64,000 nt of DNA from Vibrio marisflavi CECT 7928 (GTDB taxonomy: Bacteria; Pseudomonadota; Gammaproteobacteria; Enterobacterales; Vibrionaceae): NCBI RefSeq assembly GCF_921294215.1, contig NZ_CAKLDM010000001.1:1426001-1490000 (forward strand). The letters run 5' to 3'. The translations under genes and the position numbers were made by a program. Below are positions 27,092-35,355 of this stretch, piece after piece. Each line of letters starts with the position of its first letter. Within the stretch, counting starts at the first letter, position 1. The notes under the pieces were generated by a model, which was not told where the DNA came from, ran no database searches, and worked only from the letters and a program-made list of their open reading frames with translations.

Positions 27092-27376
27092 GACGACAAC
27101 TCGCTTGTAAAACATAGAGGTTGATTGTAAATATATTGTTAACGCATTTCTTACTGAATTTGTACGAGAGAAGTAACAGAAATATATTTTATTACTGAAA
27201 AATCCAACATTAACCAAAAAAATCACTGCACGTTATATAAAGGGGAACAAAAAACGCTTTCAATAGATATTGCTGATAAATCCAGCAGTGACATAAAGCA
27301 ACATTTGGGTATACCATACATACCTGTTACTTTTCACTGACTCTTATTCTCTCCAAGTACATAATTTAGGATTCTT

Positions 27377-29230
27377 ATGTTCAAGAAGTTTGAAGGTTTT
27401 ACGAAACCTTTCCCTGAAGAAGAGCCCGCGCAACCACCCAAAGGGGTGTTTGCGTTTTGCCGCTATTACACAAGAGGCTTCGAGCTTCCTCTCATCATCA
27501 TGTCTATCATGTCGACAATTGTTGCTATCGTCGAAGTATCGCTGTTTGGCGCGATGGGTAAACTGGTGGATTGGCTATCAAAAAGTAATCCAGAAACCTT
27601 TTTCCATGACAATAGCGGCATGTTGATCGGATACAGCATTTTGCTACTTGTCGTGATGCCGATACTCGTTGTTGGTTATTCACTCCTTATCCATCAGACA
27701 TTGCTTGGCAACTATCCAATGTCGATCCGTTGGCTGGCTCATCGATATTTGTTAAAGCAAAGCGTTAATTTCTATTCAAACGACTTTGCCGGGCGAGTAG
27801 CAACCAAAGTCATGCAGACTTCGTTAGCCGTACGCGAAACCGTGATGAAAACAATGGACGTATTTGTCTATGTGTCTGTCTACTTCACCTCGATCGTTGT
27901 TTTGCTCGCACAAGCAGACTGGCGGTTAATGATTCCGATGCTCGTTTGGTTGTGTTGCTATGTGGGCATACAGATTTACTTTGTACCTAAACTCAAACGT
28001 GTAGCCTCTGATCAAGCTGATGCTCGCTCAACGATGACAGGGCGCATCGTTGACAGCTACACCAATATAACGACCGTAAAACTGTTTTCTCATAGCAAAC
28101 GAGAAACTGCATATGCTGAAAAAGGAATGAAAGGGTTCTTAGGTACGGTATATCGTCAAATGCGCTTAGTAACGGGCTTTGACGTTGCAGTGGAGATCAC
28201 CAACTACTTTTTAGTTTTCTCCATAGCGGCTCTGTCTATCTATTTATGGGCAAGCAGTGCCATTTCCATAGGTGCGATTGCAATTGCCATTAGCTTGGCT
28301 CTGCGTATTAATGGTATGTCGATGTGGATCATGTGGGAAGTCAGTGCCTTATTCGAAAACATGGGCACCGTTGTTGATGGTATGAAAACGCTATCTAAAC
28401 CAATTGATATCGAAGACAAACCCAATGCCAAACCACTACAAGTGTCAAAAGGTGGAATCAACTTTGATAACGTAAGTTTTCACTATGGTGAAAATAAAGG
28501 TGTCATTAGCCACCTCAACCTCAATATTAAACCAGGGGAAAAAGTTGGCTTGGTCGGAAGATCAGGCGCGGGTAAGTCAACGCTGGTGAATTTGTTGCTT
28601 AGGTTTCACGACGTGGAAGGTGGAGAAATACGGATCGATGATCAAGTAATATCGGACGTAACTCAAGACTCGCTTCGCAGCAAAATTGGTATGGTAACCC
28701 AAGATACTTCACTACTGCATCGCTCTATTCGCGACAATATCCTTTATGGCAACCCTGACGCAACAGAGCAAGATTTGATTAACGCCACCAAGCAAGCCCA
28801 TGCTCACGAGTTTATTGAATCGCTCACCGACCCATTTGGCAATATTGGCTATGACGCTCAAGTCGGAGAGCGCGGTGTGAAATTATCTGGTGGGCAACGC
28901 CAGCGTATCGCTATATCTCGCGTTCTTCTCAAAGATGCACCTTTACTGGTACTCGATGAAGCAACTTCCGCATTGGATTCCGAAGTTGAAGCTGCTATCC
29001 AAGAAAGCTTGAATGAGCTTATGCAAGGAAAAACCGTTATTGCAATTGCACACCGCTTATCCACCATTGCTGCAATGGACAGGTTAATCGTGTTAGACAA
29101 AGGGCAGATTGTCGAGCAAGGCACTCACCGTGAACTGGTTGAGAACAACGGTATTTACGCTCAATTGTGGACTCATCAAACTGGTGGGTTTATTGCGGAG
29201 GACGTTAACGACGTTGCCGTAAACGAGTGA
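27377..29230 (+). CDS. ABC exporter (fused permease and ATPase)
   Basis: Half-transporter of 617 residues that would work as a dimer in the inner membrane. The N-terminal about 330 residues contain six helices (type 1 exporter fold). The nucleotide-binding domain has Walker A GRSGAGKST, signature LSGGQRQRI, Walker B LLVLDEATSALD and the H-loop AIAHRLSTI. It belongs to the MsbA/multidrug-like group; substrate unknown. Start ATG with AGGAT upstream. It stands alone, followed by a 15-base-stem hairpin. Confidence 0.88.
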   Translation: MFKKFEGFTKPFPEEEPAQPPKGVFAFCRYYTRGFELPLIIMSIMSTIVAIVEVSLFGAMGKLVDWLSKSNPETFFHDNSGMLIGYSILLLVVMPILVVGYSLLIHQTLLGNYPMSIRWLAHRYLLKQSVNFYSNDFAGRVATKVMQTSLAVRETVMKTMDVFVYVSVYFTSIVVLLAQADWRLMIPMLVWLCCYVGIQIYFVPKLKRVASDQADARSTMTGRIVDSYTNITTVKLFSHSKRETAYAEKGMKGFLGTVYRQMRLVTGFDVAVEITNYFLVFSIAALSIYLWASSAISIGAIAIAISLALRINGMSMWIMWEVSALFENMGTVVDGMKTLSKPIDIEDKPNAKPLQVSKGGINFDNVSFHYGENKGVISHLNLNIKPGEKVGLVGRSGAGKSTLVNLLLRFHDVEGGEIRIDDQVISDVTQDSLRSKIGMVTQDTSLLHRSIRDNILYGNPDATEQDLINATKQAHAHEFIESLTDPFGNIGYDAQVGERGVKLSGGQRQRIAISRVLLKDAPLLVLDEATSALDSEVEAAIQESLNELMQGKTVIAIAHRLSTIAAMDRLIVLDKGQIVEQGTHRELVENNGIYAQLWTHQTGGFIAEDVNDVAVNE

Positions 29231-29237
29231 CAATAAA

Positions 29238-29283
29238 ATACCAGCAATGATTAGCGGCCGAAGTAGCCAATCATTGCTGGTAT
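29238..29283 (+). terminator. Hairpin after ABC exporter
   Basis: Fifteen-base perfect arms (ATACCAGCAATGATT and its complement) with a 16-base interior containing a small GGC/GCC stem. It starts eight bases after the stop. The following T-rich stretch is interrupted, so termination is likely but not textbook. Confidence 0.6.
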
Positions 29284-29555
29284 ATCTAATTATTTTATGT
29301 AGTTAAAGCCATGCTATTCCTTTTACTATATTCCAACCTCTACTGTTTTTTCCTCTCTTCGTTTGGTCTGATTGATTGCGACCGCAAACAATATCAGAAC
29401 CAAAGCAACCCAAGTGTTCGCTCCAACATCTTCGCGAGTAAACGCCAGACCAATAAGCACACCAAACGTAGGAACTAAATAGTTAGTCAGCGAGGCAAAC
29501 AGTGGCCCAGAAGTGTGTATAAGCATCATATACAGTAAGTAAACGACCCCTGCGC

Positions 29556-29564
29556 ACATCACTC
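29556..29564. repeat. Target-site duplication, left copy, IS copy 1
   Basis: ACATCACTC at 29556-29564 is repeated at 30931-30939 on the other side of the element. Nine bases is normal for IS256-family insertion. Confidence 0.95.
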
Positions 29565-30930
29565 GAGCTATTGTCAAATGTGGTGTATGGAGATCATGCA
29601 GTAGCCTGTTGATGAGTCTCCATTTCTTTCACCCCATCGATGAAGCGAACATCTTTCACAACATCAGCCAGGAGTTTAAAACCTCGTAGACGACGCCACT
29701 TCGTCTCTGCACTGCGCATTAACTTGTAAGCCATCATCAACGTAGTCTTTCTGTTTCCACAGTTCTTCGTCTTGTTCGTGCGCAAGCGTACTGTGGCGAA
29801 CATTGATTCTATCGGGTTCGTCGTCCTGATATGAACCCAGTGCTCTGCTGGGTAATCGTAGAACGCTAACATTTCAGCTTTGTCTTTCACCAAGCAGTCC
29901 GTTGCTTTTGGGTACTTGGCTTCGAAGCGCTTCTGGAAGGTTGAGAAGGCATGATAAGCCTCATTCCTGGTCTCTGCCATCCAGATATCTTGCAGTGCTT
30001 CCTTCATCCTAGGCTGAACACTTTTGGGCACCTTGTTAAGCACATTCGCTGTCTTATGTACCCAGCAACGCTGCTGACCCGTTTGAGGCCAGCACTTAGC
30101 AACCGCTTTCCAGAAACCAAGTGCGCCATCTCCGATGGCTAGCTTTGGTGCTAACTGTAATCCCTGTGCTCGTAACTGCTCAATGAGTTCCGTCCAACTT
30201 GCTTCTGACTCTCGATGACCATCCAGAACGCCAAGGACTTCTTTGCGCCCAGTGTCATCGACGCCAATAATGACGAGCAAACAGAGCTTGTCGTCCATTC
30301 TGACGTGACAGTAAATACCGTCAGCCCAGACGTAGACATAGCGACGCTTACCGAGGTCTCGTTTGCGCCACTGCTCGTATTCTTCATGCCATTGCTCCTT
30401 GAGGCGACAGATACTGTTGGCTGAGAGTCCTTTTGCATCCTTACCGAGCAGCGACTCAAGAGCGGGTAGCATATCGCCCGTCGATATCCCCTTGAGATAG
30501 AGCAGTGGGAGCAGTGTTGCTATGTTTTTAGTTCGCTTGAGATACGGTGGTATCAAGCTGCTATTAAATTTAACACCATTCCCTGAGCGATCTCGTACCT
30601 TAGGAATTTGCACTTCCACATCGCCGACACCTGTTTGTAAGGTTCTCTCAGGTAAGAAACCATTGCGAACTATGGCTTGTTTGCCGTCAACCATCGTATT
30701 CTGATATTGAGTAAGCAGCTGCTGAAGCTCCGCTTCAACAGCTTGTGAAATTAAGTCTCTTGCACCTTGGCGTATCAATTCAGTGAGCGGGTCTTGTGGT
30801 GTATTCAGTGAAACAACAGTATTATCAGTCATGCGGTGTACCTTTCTGTTAATCGTTCTGGTGAGAACTACATCAACAGATTACACCGCAACTTCTTTTC
30901 TCTTCCATACACCAGAAACCAGCATAGCTC
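29565..30930 (-). mobile_element. IS256-family insertion sequence, copy 1
   Basis: Element of 1366 bp bounded by imperfect 27-base inverted repeats (GAGCTAT then a variable stretch, then TGGTGTATGGA) and a 9-bp target duplication. It carries one transposase gene. The boundaries are defined by comparison with the second copy at 53308-54673, which has the same length. It interrupts an EamA exporter gene and is oriented in the same direction. Confidence 0.95.
29594..30832 (-). CDS. IS256-family transposase
   Basis: Mutator-type DDE transposase of 412 residues. Visible features: an N-terminal DNA-binding region, the first catalytic Asp in YVWADGIYCHV, the second in AIGDGALGFWKA followed by the QRCWVHKTANVL motif (C-x2-H type typical of IS256/Mutator), and the catalytic Glu in NPIESMFATVR. 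The frame is complete, so the element is probably still active. Its product is identical to that of the copy at 53337-54575. Confidence 0.95.
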   Translation of the reverse strand: MTDNTVVSLNTPQDPLTELIRQGARDLISQAVEAELQQLLTQYQNTMVDGKQAIVRNGFLPERTLQTGVGDVEVQIPKVRDRSGNGVKFNSSLIPPYLKRTKNIATLLPLLYLKGISTGDMLPALESLLGKDAKGLSANSICRLKEQWHEEYEQWRKRDLGKRRYVYVWADGIYCHVRMDDKLCLLVIIGVDDTGRKEVLGVLDGHRESEASWTELIEQLRAQGLQLAPKLAIGDGALGFWKAVAKCWPQTGQQRCWVHKTANVLNKVPKSVQPRMKEALQDIWMAETRNEAYHAFSTFQKRFEAKYPKATDCLVKDKAEMLAFYDYPAEHWVHIRTTNPIESMFATVRLRTNKTKNCGNRKTTLMMAYKLMRSAETKWRRLRGFKLLADVVKDVRFIDGVKEMETHQQATA

Positions 30931-31637
30931 ACATCACTCCAAGATACAGAATAGACAACGCTGACGAAGCGGTTATCGTTGTTGGCAGTGGTTCTTTAAA
31001 TATCAAGCAAATCACAAGCAACTGAATACTTGCAGCTGCAAGAATGTTTCGCGCAACAATGAGTGGGTGCTCTTTATCGAGATTTGAGAGTAGCAACAAT
31101 GCAGCGGCAAACGATGAAGACGCACCAAGTATCGACAATGCTCCAGTGAAGTTAGAGATTCCGCCACTACTTTTAATCTGCGGCAGAAATAGAACCACTA
31201 GCCCTACAAACCCAACCAAGATACTTGAGACATTCTGCATTGTAATTCGAGATTTATTGCCAATTAATGGCATCAGCAAAATAACAAAAAAAGGAATTGT
31301 GCCCATCAGAACAGACGTTTCAGAAGTGGACACAAATTGTTGGCCCCAAGGAACAAGCGTAAAAGGCACCGCTGCCTCTAGCAGCCCTATCAACATGTAT
31401 AATCTCAACGGATATTGAGCCTTAGATTGAATATTGAGCAGCCTGCACAATAAGTACAATGTTATAAACCCAGCTATAGCTCTTCCGACACCAACTAATG
31501 GAGGAACAAATGAGGCCAGTGCTGCTTGCTGAAAAATAAACTGAGATCCCCAAATTAAACCAACCAAAAGCAGCATTACGTACTTACGTGCCATTTAATT
31601 TTTCCTTAACTAACGTGATGTTTCATTTTTAATAAAA

Positions 31638-31672
31638 CAGTGCCCCGTTAAGCATACGTAAATGGGGCACTG
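31638..31672 (-). terminator. Terminator of the VOC gene
   Basis: Stem CAGTGCCCC/GGGGCACTG, with TTTTATT following on the minus strand. It lies about 45 bases after the stop of the VOC gene and before the EamA start. Confidence 0.75.
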
Positions 31673-31717
31673 CTTATTTCTATTCGTGTATATATTTATC
31701 GACTATATTTCATTTGA

Positions 31718-32137
31718 TTAGCTCGATAGATTACGTAGCTTAGGATCATCGCTAAGGTACTCAACAAACTCCACTTCAAATCCAGCAGGGTCAAAAAAGT
31801 AGACATTTTTCCGGTAAGGCTCTTTTGCTCCGGGTTTAGCAATTGAAAAGCCAGCTTGCTCTAGTCTTTCTATTACGGCATCTACATTGTTGGTTACATA
31901 AGCGAAATGAGCCAAGCCGACTTGATGACCTGCAAGATCTCGGTTTTCACCCTCGCCATGATCGCTGAGCGCAATATACTGGTATTCGTCACCAAAATGT
32001 AGCCAATTTCTAGGCTTTCCTGACCACTCTCCCTGCCCTTCATCTCGCACATGCCAATGAGGAAAAGCGGCTTGATAAAATTTCAACATTTCTGGGATAT
32101 CTTTCACAACTAAATTTACATGCTCAAGCTGAATCAT
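31718..32137 (-). CDS. VOC-family protein, probable SoxR target
   Basis: Protein of 139 residues with the paired beta-alpha-beta-beta-beta units of the vicinal oxygen chelate family (IQLEHVNLVVKDIPEMLKFY; GLAHFAYVTNNVDAVIERL; VYFFDPAGFEVEFVEY). Potential metal ligands His and Glu are retained. Members are glyoxalases, dioxygenases or resistance proteins; this one is unassigned. It is divergent from soxR, and a soxbox-containing promoter reads toward it, so it is probably induced by redox-cycling compounds. GGAG precedes the ATG. Confidence 0.8.
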   Translation of the reverse strand: MIQLEHVNLVVKDIPEMLKFYQAAFPHWHVRDEGQGEWSGKPRNWLHFGDEYQYIALSDHGEGENRDLAGHQVGLAHFAYVTNNVDAVIERLEQAGFSIAKPGAKEPYRKNVYFFDPAGFEVEFVEYLSDDPKLRNLSS

Positions 32138-32176
32138 AACGTTCTCCTTAGTGATATCTCGTAACCAACATTGACT

Positions 32177-32207
32177 ATGCTAATACCTCAACTTAAGTTG
32201 AGGTAAA
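32177..32207 (-). promoter_or_regulatory. SoxR-type promoter with soxbox
   Basis: The dyad CCTCAACTTAAGTTGAGG (32186-32203) resembles the E. coli soxbox (CCTCAAGTTAACTTGAGG). On the minus strand it is flanked by a -35 TTTACC (32207-32202) and a -10 TAGCAT (32182-32177) with exactly 19 bases between, the spacing required for MerR-family activation and the same layout as the soxS promoter. It drives the VOC gene. Confidence 0.85.
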
Positions 32208-32251
32208 GAGGTTTTTTCAATAAAATTAAAAAAGTTTTTAGGAGAAGCATT

Positions 32252-32695
32252 GTGAAGAATGAAATTGCATGGACAGTTGGTGAAGTCGCAAAGCGCTGCG
32301 GAATTAAGGTAAGCACTTTGCACTTTTATGAAAAGAAGGGGTTAATCCACAGCACCCGAAACGCTGGTAATCAAAGGCGCTATCACAAAGAGGTACTCCG
32401 GCGAGTATCCGTCATCAAAGCTGCGCAAAAGATGGGAATAACGTTAGAGGAAATCAAGCAAGCCTTTGCTTCACTCCCCGATAACCGCACGCCTTCAGCG
32501 GAAGATTGGGAAGCACTCGCCACACAGTGGCGGCAGGACCTAGACCAACGTATAGCCTATATGGAACGCCTGAGAGATCGCCTCACTGGCTGCATAGGCT
32601 GCGGCTGTCTATCAATGAAAAGCTGTCCTATGTACAACGAAGACGATCAATTGGCAAATGAAGGGCCGGGACCAGTGTTGTTAGAAAGAAACTAA
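32252..32695 (+). CDS. soxR: Redox-sensing transcriptional activator SoxR
   Basis: MerR-family activator of 147 residues. Winged HTH at 7-50 (TVGEVAKRCGIKVSTLHFYEKKGL), dimerisation helix, and the [2Fe-2S] cysteine cluster C114, C117, C119, C125 in CIGCGCLSMKSCPMY, which fits the SoxR spacing exactly. Oxidation of the cluster by redox-active compounds switches on target promoters. The start is a GTG at 32252 with AGGAG seven bases upstream. There is no soxS gene; the divergent VOC gene, preceded by a soxbox, is the evident target. Confidence 0.95.
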   Translation: MKNEIAWTVGEVAKRCGIKVSTLHFYEKKGLIHSTRNAGNQRRYHKEVLRRVSVIKAAQKMGITLEEIKQAFASLPDNRTPSAEDWEALATQWRQDLDQRIAYMERLRDRLTGCIGCGCLSMKSCPMYNEDDQLANEGPGPVLLERN

Positions 32696-32804
32696 TGTAC
32701 TTCATTTAGCCCAACAGCTGCATGACTCATTGCACTGCAACAACCTTTAATTCTCCGTGAGAATTTCATAAAATCAGGCCACTTTAAACGAATTCTATAC
32801 TGGT

Positions 32805-33512
32805 ATGAACAAGAGCTTTCTGACAAATTTCATCTCTTTGGCGCTGTTGGCAGCGGGTTATGTCACCCACAATCACATCCTGCTGTACGCAGGTTTATTC
32901 GCATTCTCTGGCGCTATTACCAATTGGTTAGCTATTCACATGCTTTTCGAGAAAGTGCCCGGCTTGTATGGTTCTGGGGTGATACCAGCGCGGTTTGAAG
33001 AGTTTAAGGCTGCAATAAAAGCGCTGATGATGGAACAGTTTTTCACCACAGAAAACATTGATCGCTTTTTAACAAATGAAATGGCTGGAGACAAAACCAT
33101 CAATCTAGAGCCTATTCTAGAAAAAGTAGACTTTAACCCAGCGTTTGATTCGCTTGTCACTGTGATTGAAAACTCTCAGTTTGGCGGAATGCTCGCCATG
33201 TTTGGCGGTACAGAAGCATTACAGCCACTAAAGCAGCCTTTCGTCGAAAAAATGCAGGAATCTGTAATCGACATCAGCCAAAGCGACTCAGTTAAAGAAG
33301 CAATAAAGCAGCAGTTCGAAAGCCCTGCCATGATGGATGAAATCACCACCAATATCGAGAATATCATCGATCAACGCCTGAACGAACTGACACCTAAAAT
33401 GGTCAAAGAAATGGTGCAGAAAATGATCAAAAACCATCTTGGCTGGCTCGTTGTTTGGGGTGGCGTATTTGGCGGCTTAATTGGAATTGTTTCTGCGCTG
33501 ATTACTGCTTAA
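32805..33512 (+). CDS. DUF445-family membrane protein
   Basis: Protein of 235 residues with hydrophobic segments at the N-terminus (about 5-45) and the C-terminus (about 212-233), and a soluble helical middle. The GAITNWLAIHMLFEKVPGLYGSGVIPARFEEFK stretch in the first quarter is typical of DUF445 (YheB/YjiN-related). Function is not established for the family. It is followed by a bidirectional terminator. Confidence 0.75.
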   Translation: MNKSFLTNFISLALLAAGYVTHNHILLYAGLFAFSGAITNWLAIHMLFEKVPGLYGSGVIPARFEEFKAAIKALMMEQFFTTENIDRFLTNEMAGDKTINLEPILEKVDFNPAFDSLVTVIENSQFGGMLAMFGGTEALQPLKQPFVEKMQESVIDISQSDSVKEAIKQQFESPAMMDEITTNIENIIDQRLNELTPKMVKEMVQKMIKNHLGWLVVWGGVFGGLIGIVSALITA

Positions 33513-33535
33513 TACAGCATCTAGCCTAAAGTGAA

Positions 33536-33566
33536 AAAGGAAAGCTTCAACTCAGCTTTCCTTTCT
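33536..33566. terminator. Bidirectional terminator
   Basis: Stem AAAGGAAAGCT/AGCTTTCCTTT with a seven-base loop between the converging DUF445 and Lrp-type genes; A and T tracts on both sides. Confidence 0.75.
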
Positions 33567-33570
33567 TTGT

Positions 33571-34047
33571 TTATAAATTTGTTAGCTGGTCTGGGTTTAT
33601 GCCAAAGCTTTTCTTGTGTTCTTCAATCACAACTTCACTTCGAGTTTGAATGACTCCAGGCAAAGTGCCCAACTTGCTGGACATAAAAGTGCGATATGCT
33701 TTCATGTCCTTCACCCTGATTTTTATCATAGTGTCAAAGTCTCCAGACAAAGAATAGCATTCTTCGATTTCCGGCATTAAGTCGACTGCAGAAGCAAACT
33801 TTTCAAAAACTGAAAAACTCGATTGATCTAGTCGGATATGAATAAACACTTGCACATCTAAACCAAGCTTTTCTGGGTCAAGCTCTGCATGATAGCCTTT
33901 AATAATGCCCTCCTTTTCGAGGCGTTTAACTCTATCAGCACAAGGTGAGTTGGTTAAATTAACTTGTTTTGCTAATTCAACAACGGATAAGCGCCCTTTT
34001 AATTGCAAGGCACGTAAAATTTCGCGATCGATTCTATCTAGCGCCAT
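33571..34047 (-). CDS. Lrp/AsnC-family transcriptional regulator
   Basis: Regulator of 158 residues with an N-terminal HTH (LDRIDREILRALQLKGRLSVVELAKQV ... SPCADRVKRLEKEG) and the RAM/AsnC ligand-binding domain (VQVFIHIRLDQ; ECYSLSGDFDTMIKIRV). It should bind amino acids and form dimers or octamers. It most resembles the short Lrp-like paralogues; it is not global Lrp by context. Its targets are not evident. The put operon begins about 4.4 kb away, and I see no direct link. Confidence 0.87.
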   Translation of the reverse strand: MALDRIDREILRALQLKGRLSVVELAKQVNLTNSPCADRVKRLEKEGIIKGYHAELDPEKLGLDVQVFIHIRLDQSSFSVFEKFASAVDLMPEIEECYSLSGDFDTMIKIRVKDMKAYRTFMSSKLGTLPGVIQTRSEVVIEEHKKSFGINPDQLTNL

Positions 34048-34145
34048 AATCTGAATAGTATTTGGTTATGTGACAGAAATAATAGCCAAAGGTTGGCTGC
34101 TGAATCAAATCAGGAGGAAGGAATTTAACAACCCATTAAACGTTG

Positions 34146-34373
34146 TTAAATGACTTTAGCACTTGAGAAATCCGCATCAGTTAACTCGGTACGGCTGTTA
34201 CAAACTCGACAATAGCTCTGTTTTTCCATTTGAACATAATGCCCGCCCTGAAAAACAACAGACACTATGTTTTGTACTGTTTGCAAAACCGATCCATGTG
34301 CTGGCTGACTGCGCTTCATTACTACTTTTTGGGGCGTTTCCCGGCGACAGCAATGGCAGTAAGCTTTTGGCAT
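34146..34373 (-). CDS. Small zinc-ribbon protein
   Basis: Protein of 75 residues with two Cys pairs (YCHCCRRETPQK near the N-terminus, YCRVCNSRTEL toward the C-terminus) that could bind one zinc ion. The segment between them is hydrophobic in part (QTVQNIVSVVFQGG). I do not recognise a named family. It stands upstream of and in the same direction as the Lrp-type gene. Confidence 0.6.
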   Translation of the reverse strand: MPKAYCHCCRRETPQKVVMKRSQPAHGSVLQTVQNIVSVVFQGGHYVQMEKQSYCRVCNSRTELTDADFSSAKVI

Positions 34374-34520
34374 TTTTTTTATCCTCTAAAAAAACGGGCG
34401 ATTAACTGATACATAGCTCAATATGAGCAGAATGACACGTATAGCTCAAACTCAAGCATTTTTTTGTGACACAATTCAAATTTTATACTAAATCGGCTCA
34501 CAAAGAATACGGAGCGTATA

Positions 34521-34549
34521 TAAAAAAAGCTCTGTATTATACAGAGCTT
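34521..34549 (-). terminator. Terminator of the put operon
   Basis: Ten-base perfect stem AAGCTCTGTA/TACAGAGCTT with a three-base loop; on the minus strand it is followed by a run of seven T. It lies about 90 bases after the last put gene. Confidence 0.8.
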
Positions 34550-34641
34550 ATCTGGCATATAACAAGCCAATCTAAATTATGAATGAAAAATTAAATTTTC
34601 AGTTTTGTGAAGTCAACTAGTTAGGCGACTTTTCTCATAAA

Positions 34642-35331
34642 TTAGTGGCTTTCACTACCGAGTTCGAGCAGCGTAGCATTTCCTCCCACTGCGGTAATGT
34701 TTATGGTGCGCGTTTTTTCAGTGATAAACCTCAGCACTAAGTGAGTATCCAACACTAGCTGCCTGCATTCAGCATCCGTTTCCGAAACTAACGAAACAAT
34801 TGCACCTGTGCGCTTAGAGAGCTGACGATTAATAGAGCGCTCTACAGATTCGTTGCCCACATAACCTACGCTTCGAACGTCAGACTCCAATAGCTGATGA
34901 TAAGCATCATAAGACACAAACTGGATTAAGTTTGCTGGCAACGACACCAATGCCTTAGCCAGTTGACCAGCTAATTCATTGTCATCACTACAAACAATAA
35001 TACTGTTACCGGCTAACAGAGCTGCCGATAACAAAGCCACAACCGCTTGCCTAGCTTTTGAGGATTTGTCATCTTGGATAATGAGCGCCACGCCTCGACC
35101 TGACGTATACAACTCGTTCGTTTCTCCAGTTGGGCCAACGAGGTTGTGAGTGGAAGCTAATAGTAGCTTGGCATGTTCTAATTGATAGTTTATTACCGAA
35201 GGTAGGTTAGGCTCACTATCTAGCCTTTCGACAGTAGATAGTAAGTACTTACATTTGGATTCAAAATCCGTCAGATTCCAGCTTTCTCCTGCAGCAAGAG
35301 CATCAGAAAAACACGTTACTTGATGAGTCAT
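34642..35331 (-). CDS. Separate PutA C-terminal domain-like protein
   Basis: Protein of about 229 residues from the ATG at 35331 (AGGAG eight bases upstream). It resembles the C-terminal ALDH-superfamily domain of long PutA proteins: SGRGVALIIQDD, LLAGNSIIVCSDDNELAGQLA, and the terminal TINITAVGGNATLLELG, which matches the conserved C-terminal motif of type B/C PutAs. It has no catalytic Cys, so it is not a P5C dehydrogenase by itself. It lies immediately after putA and in the same reading frame, parted by one stop codon and a short leader. A structural role closing the substrate channel is inferred. Confidence 0.75.
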   Translation of the reverse strand: MTHQVTCFSDALAAGESWNLTDFESKCKYLLSTVERLDSEPNLPSVINYQLEHAKLLLASTHNLVGPTGETNELYTSGRGVALIIQDDKSSKARQAVVALLSAALLAGNSIIVCSDDNELAGQLAKALVSLPANLIQFVSYDAYHQLLESDVRSVGYVGNESVERSINRQLSKRTGAIVSLVSETDAECRQLVLDTHLVLRFITEKTRTINITAVGGNATLLELGSESH

Positions 35332-35355
35332 AGTTATTTCTCCTGTTAGCAGCAA

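Larger units (their letters stand above)
29326..31594 (-). pseudogene. EamA-family (DMT) exporter gene split by an IS256-family element
   Basis: Two fragments of one gene. The 5' part (31594 to 30931) encodes 221 residues starting MARKYVMLLLVGLIWGSQF, then stops on entering the IS (TGA made at the junction). The 3' part (29564 to 29326) encodes the last 76 residues (CAGVVYLLYMM ... TVEVGI). Removing the IS and one copy of the 9-bp duplication joins them in frame (LGVM-CAGVV) to give 297 residues, the normal EamA length, with about ten helices. The gene is almost certainly inactive. The substrate of the intact exporter is unknown. Whether the 3' fragment is translated from its own start inside the IS is doubtful. 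Confidence 0.9.

Noticed and set aside
34642..35331. Small protein after putA as an independent P5C dehydrogenase
   Set aside because: It has no catalytic Cys or Glu of aldehyde dehydrogenases and matches the C-terminal domain of long PutA proteins instead.
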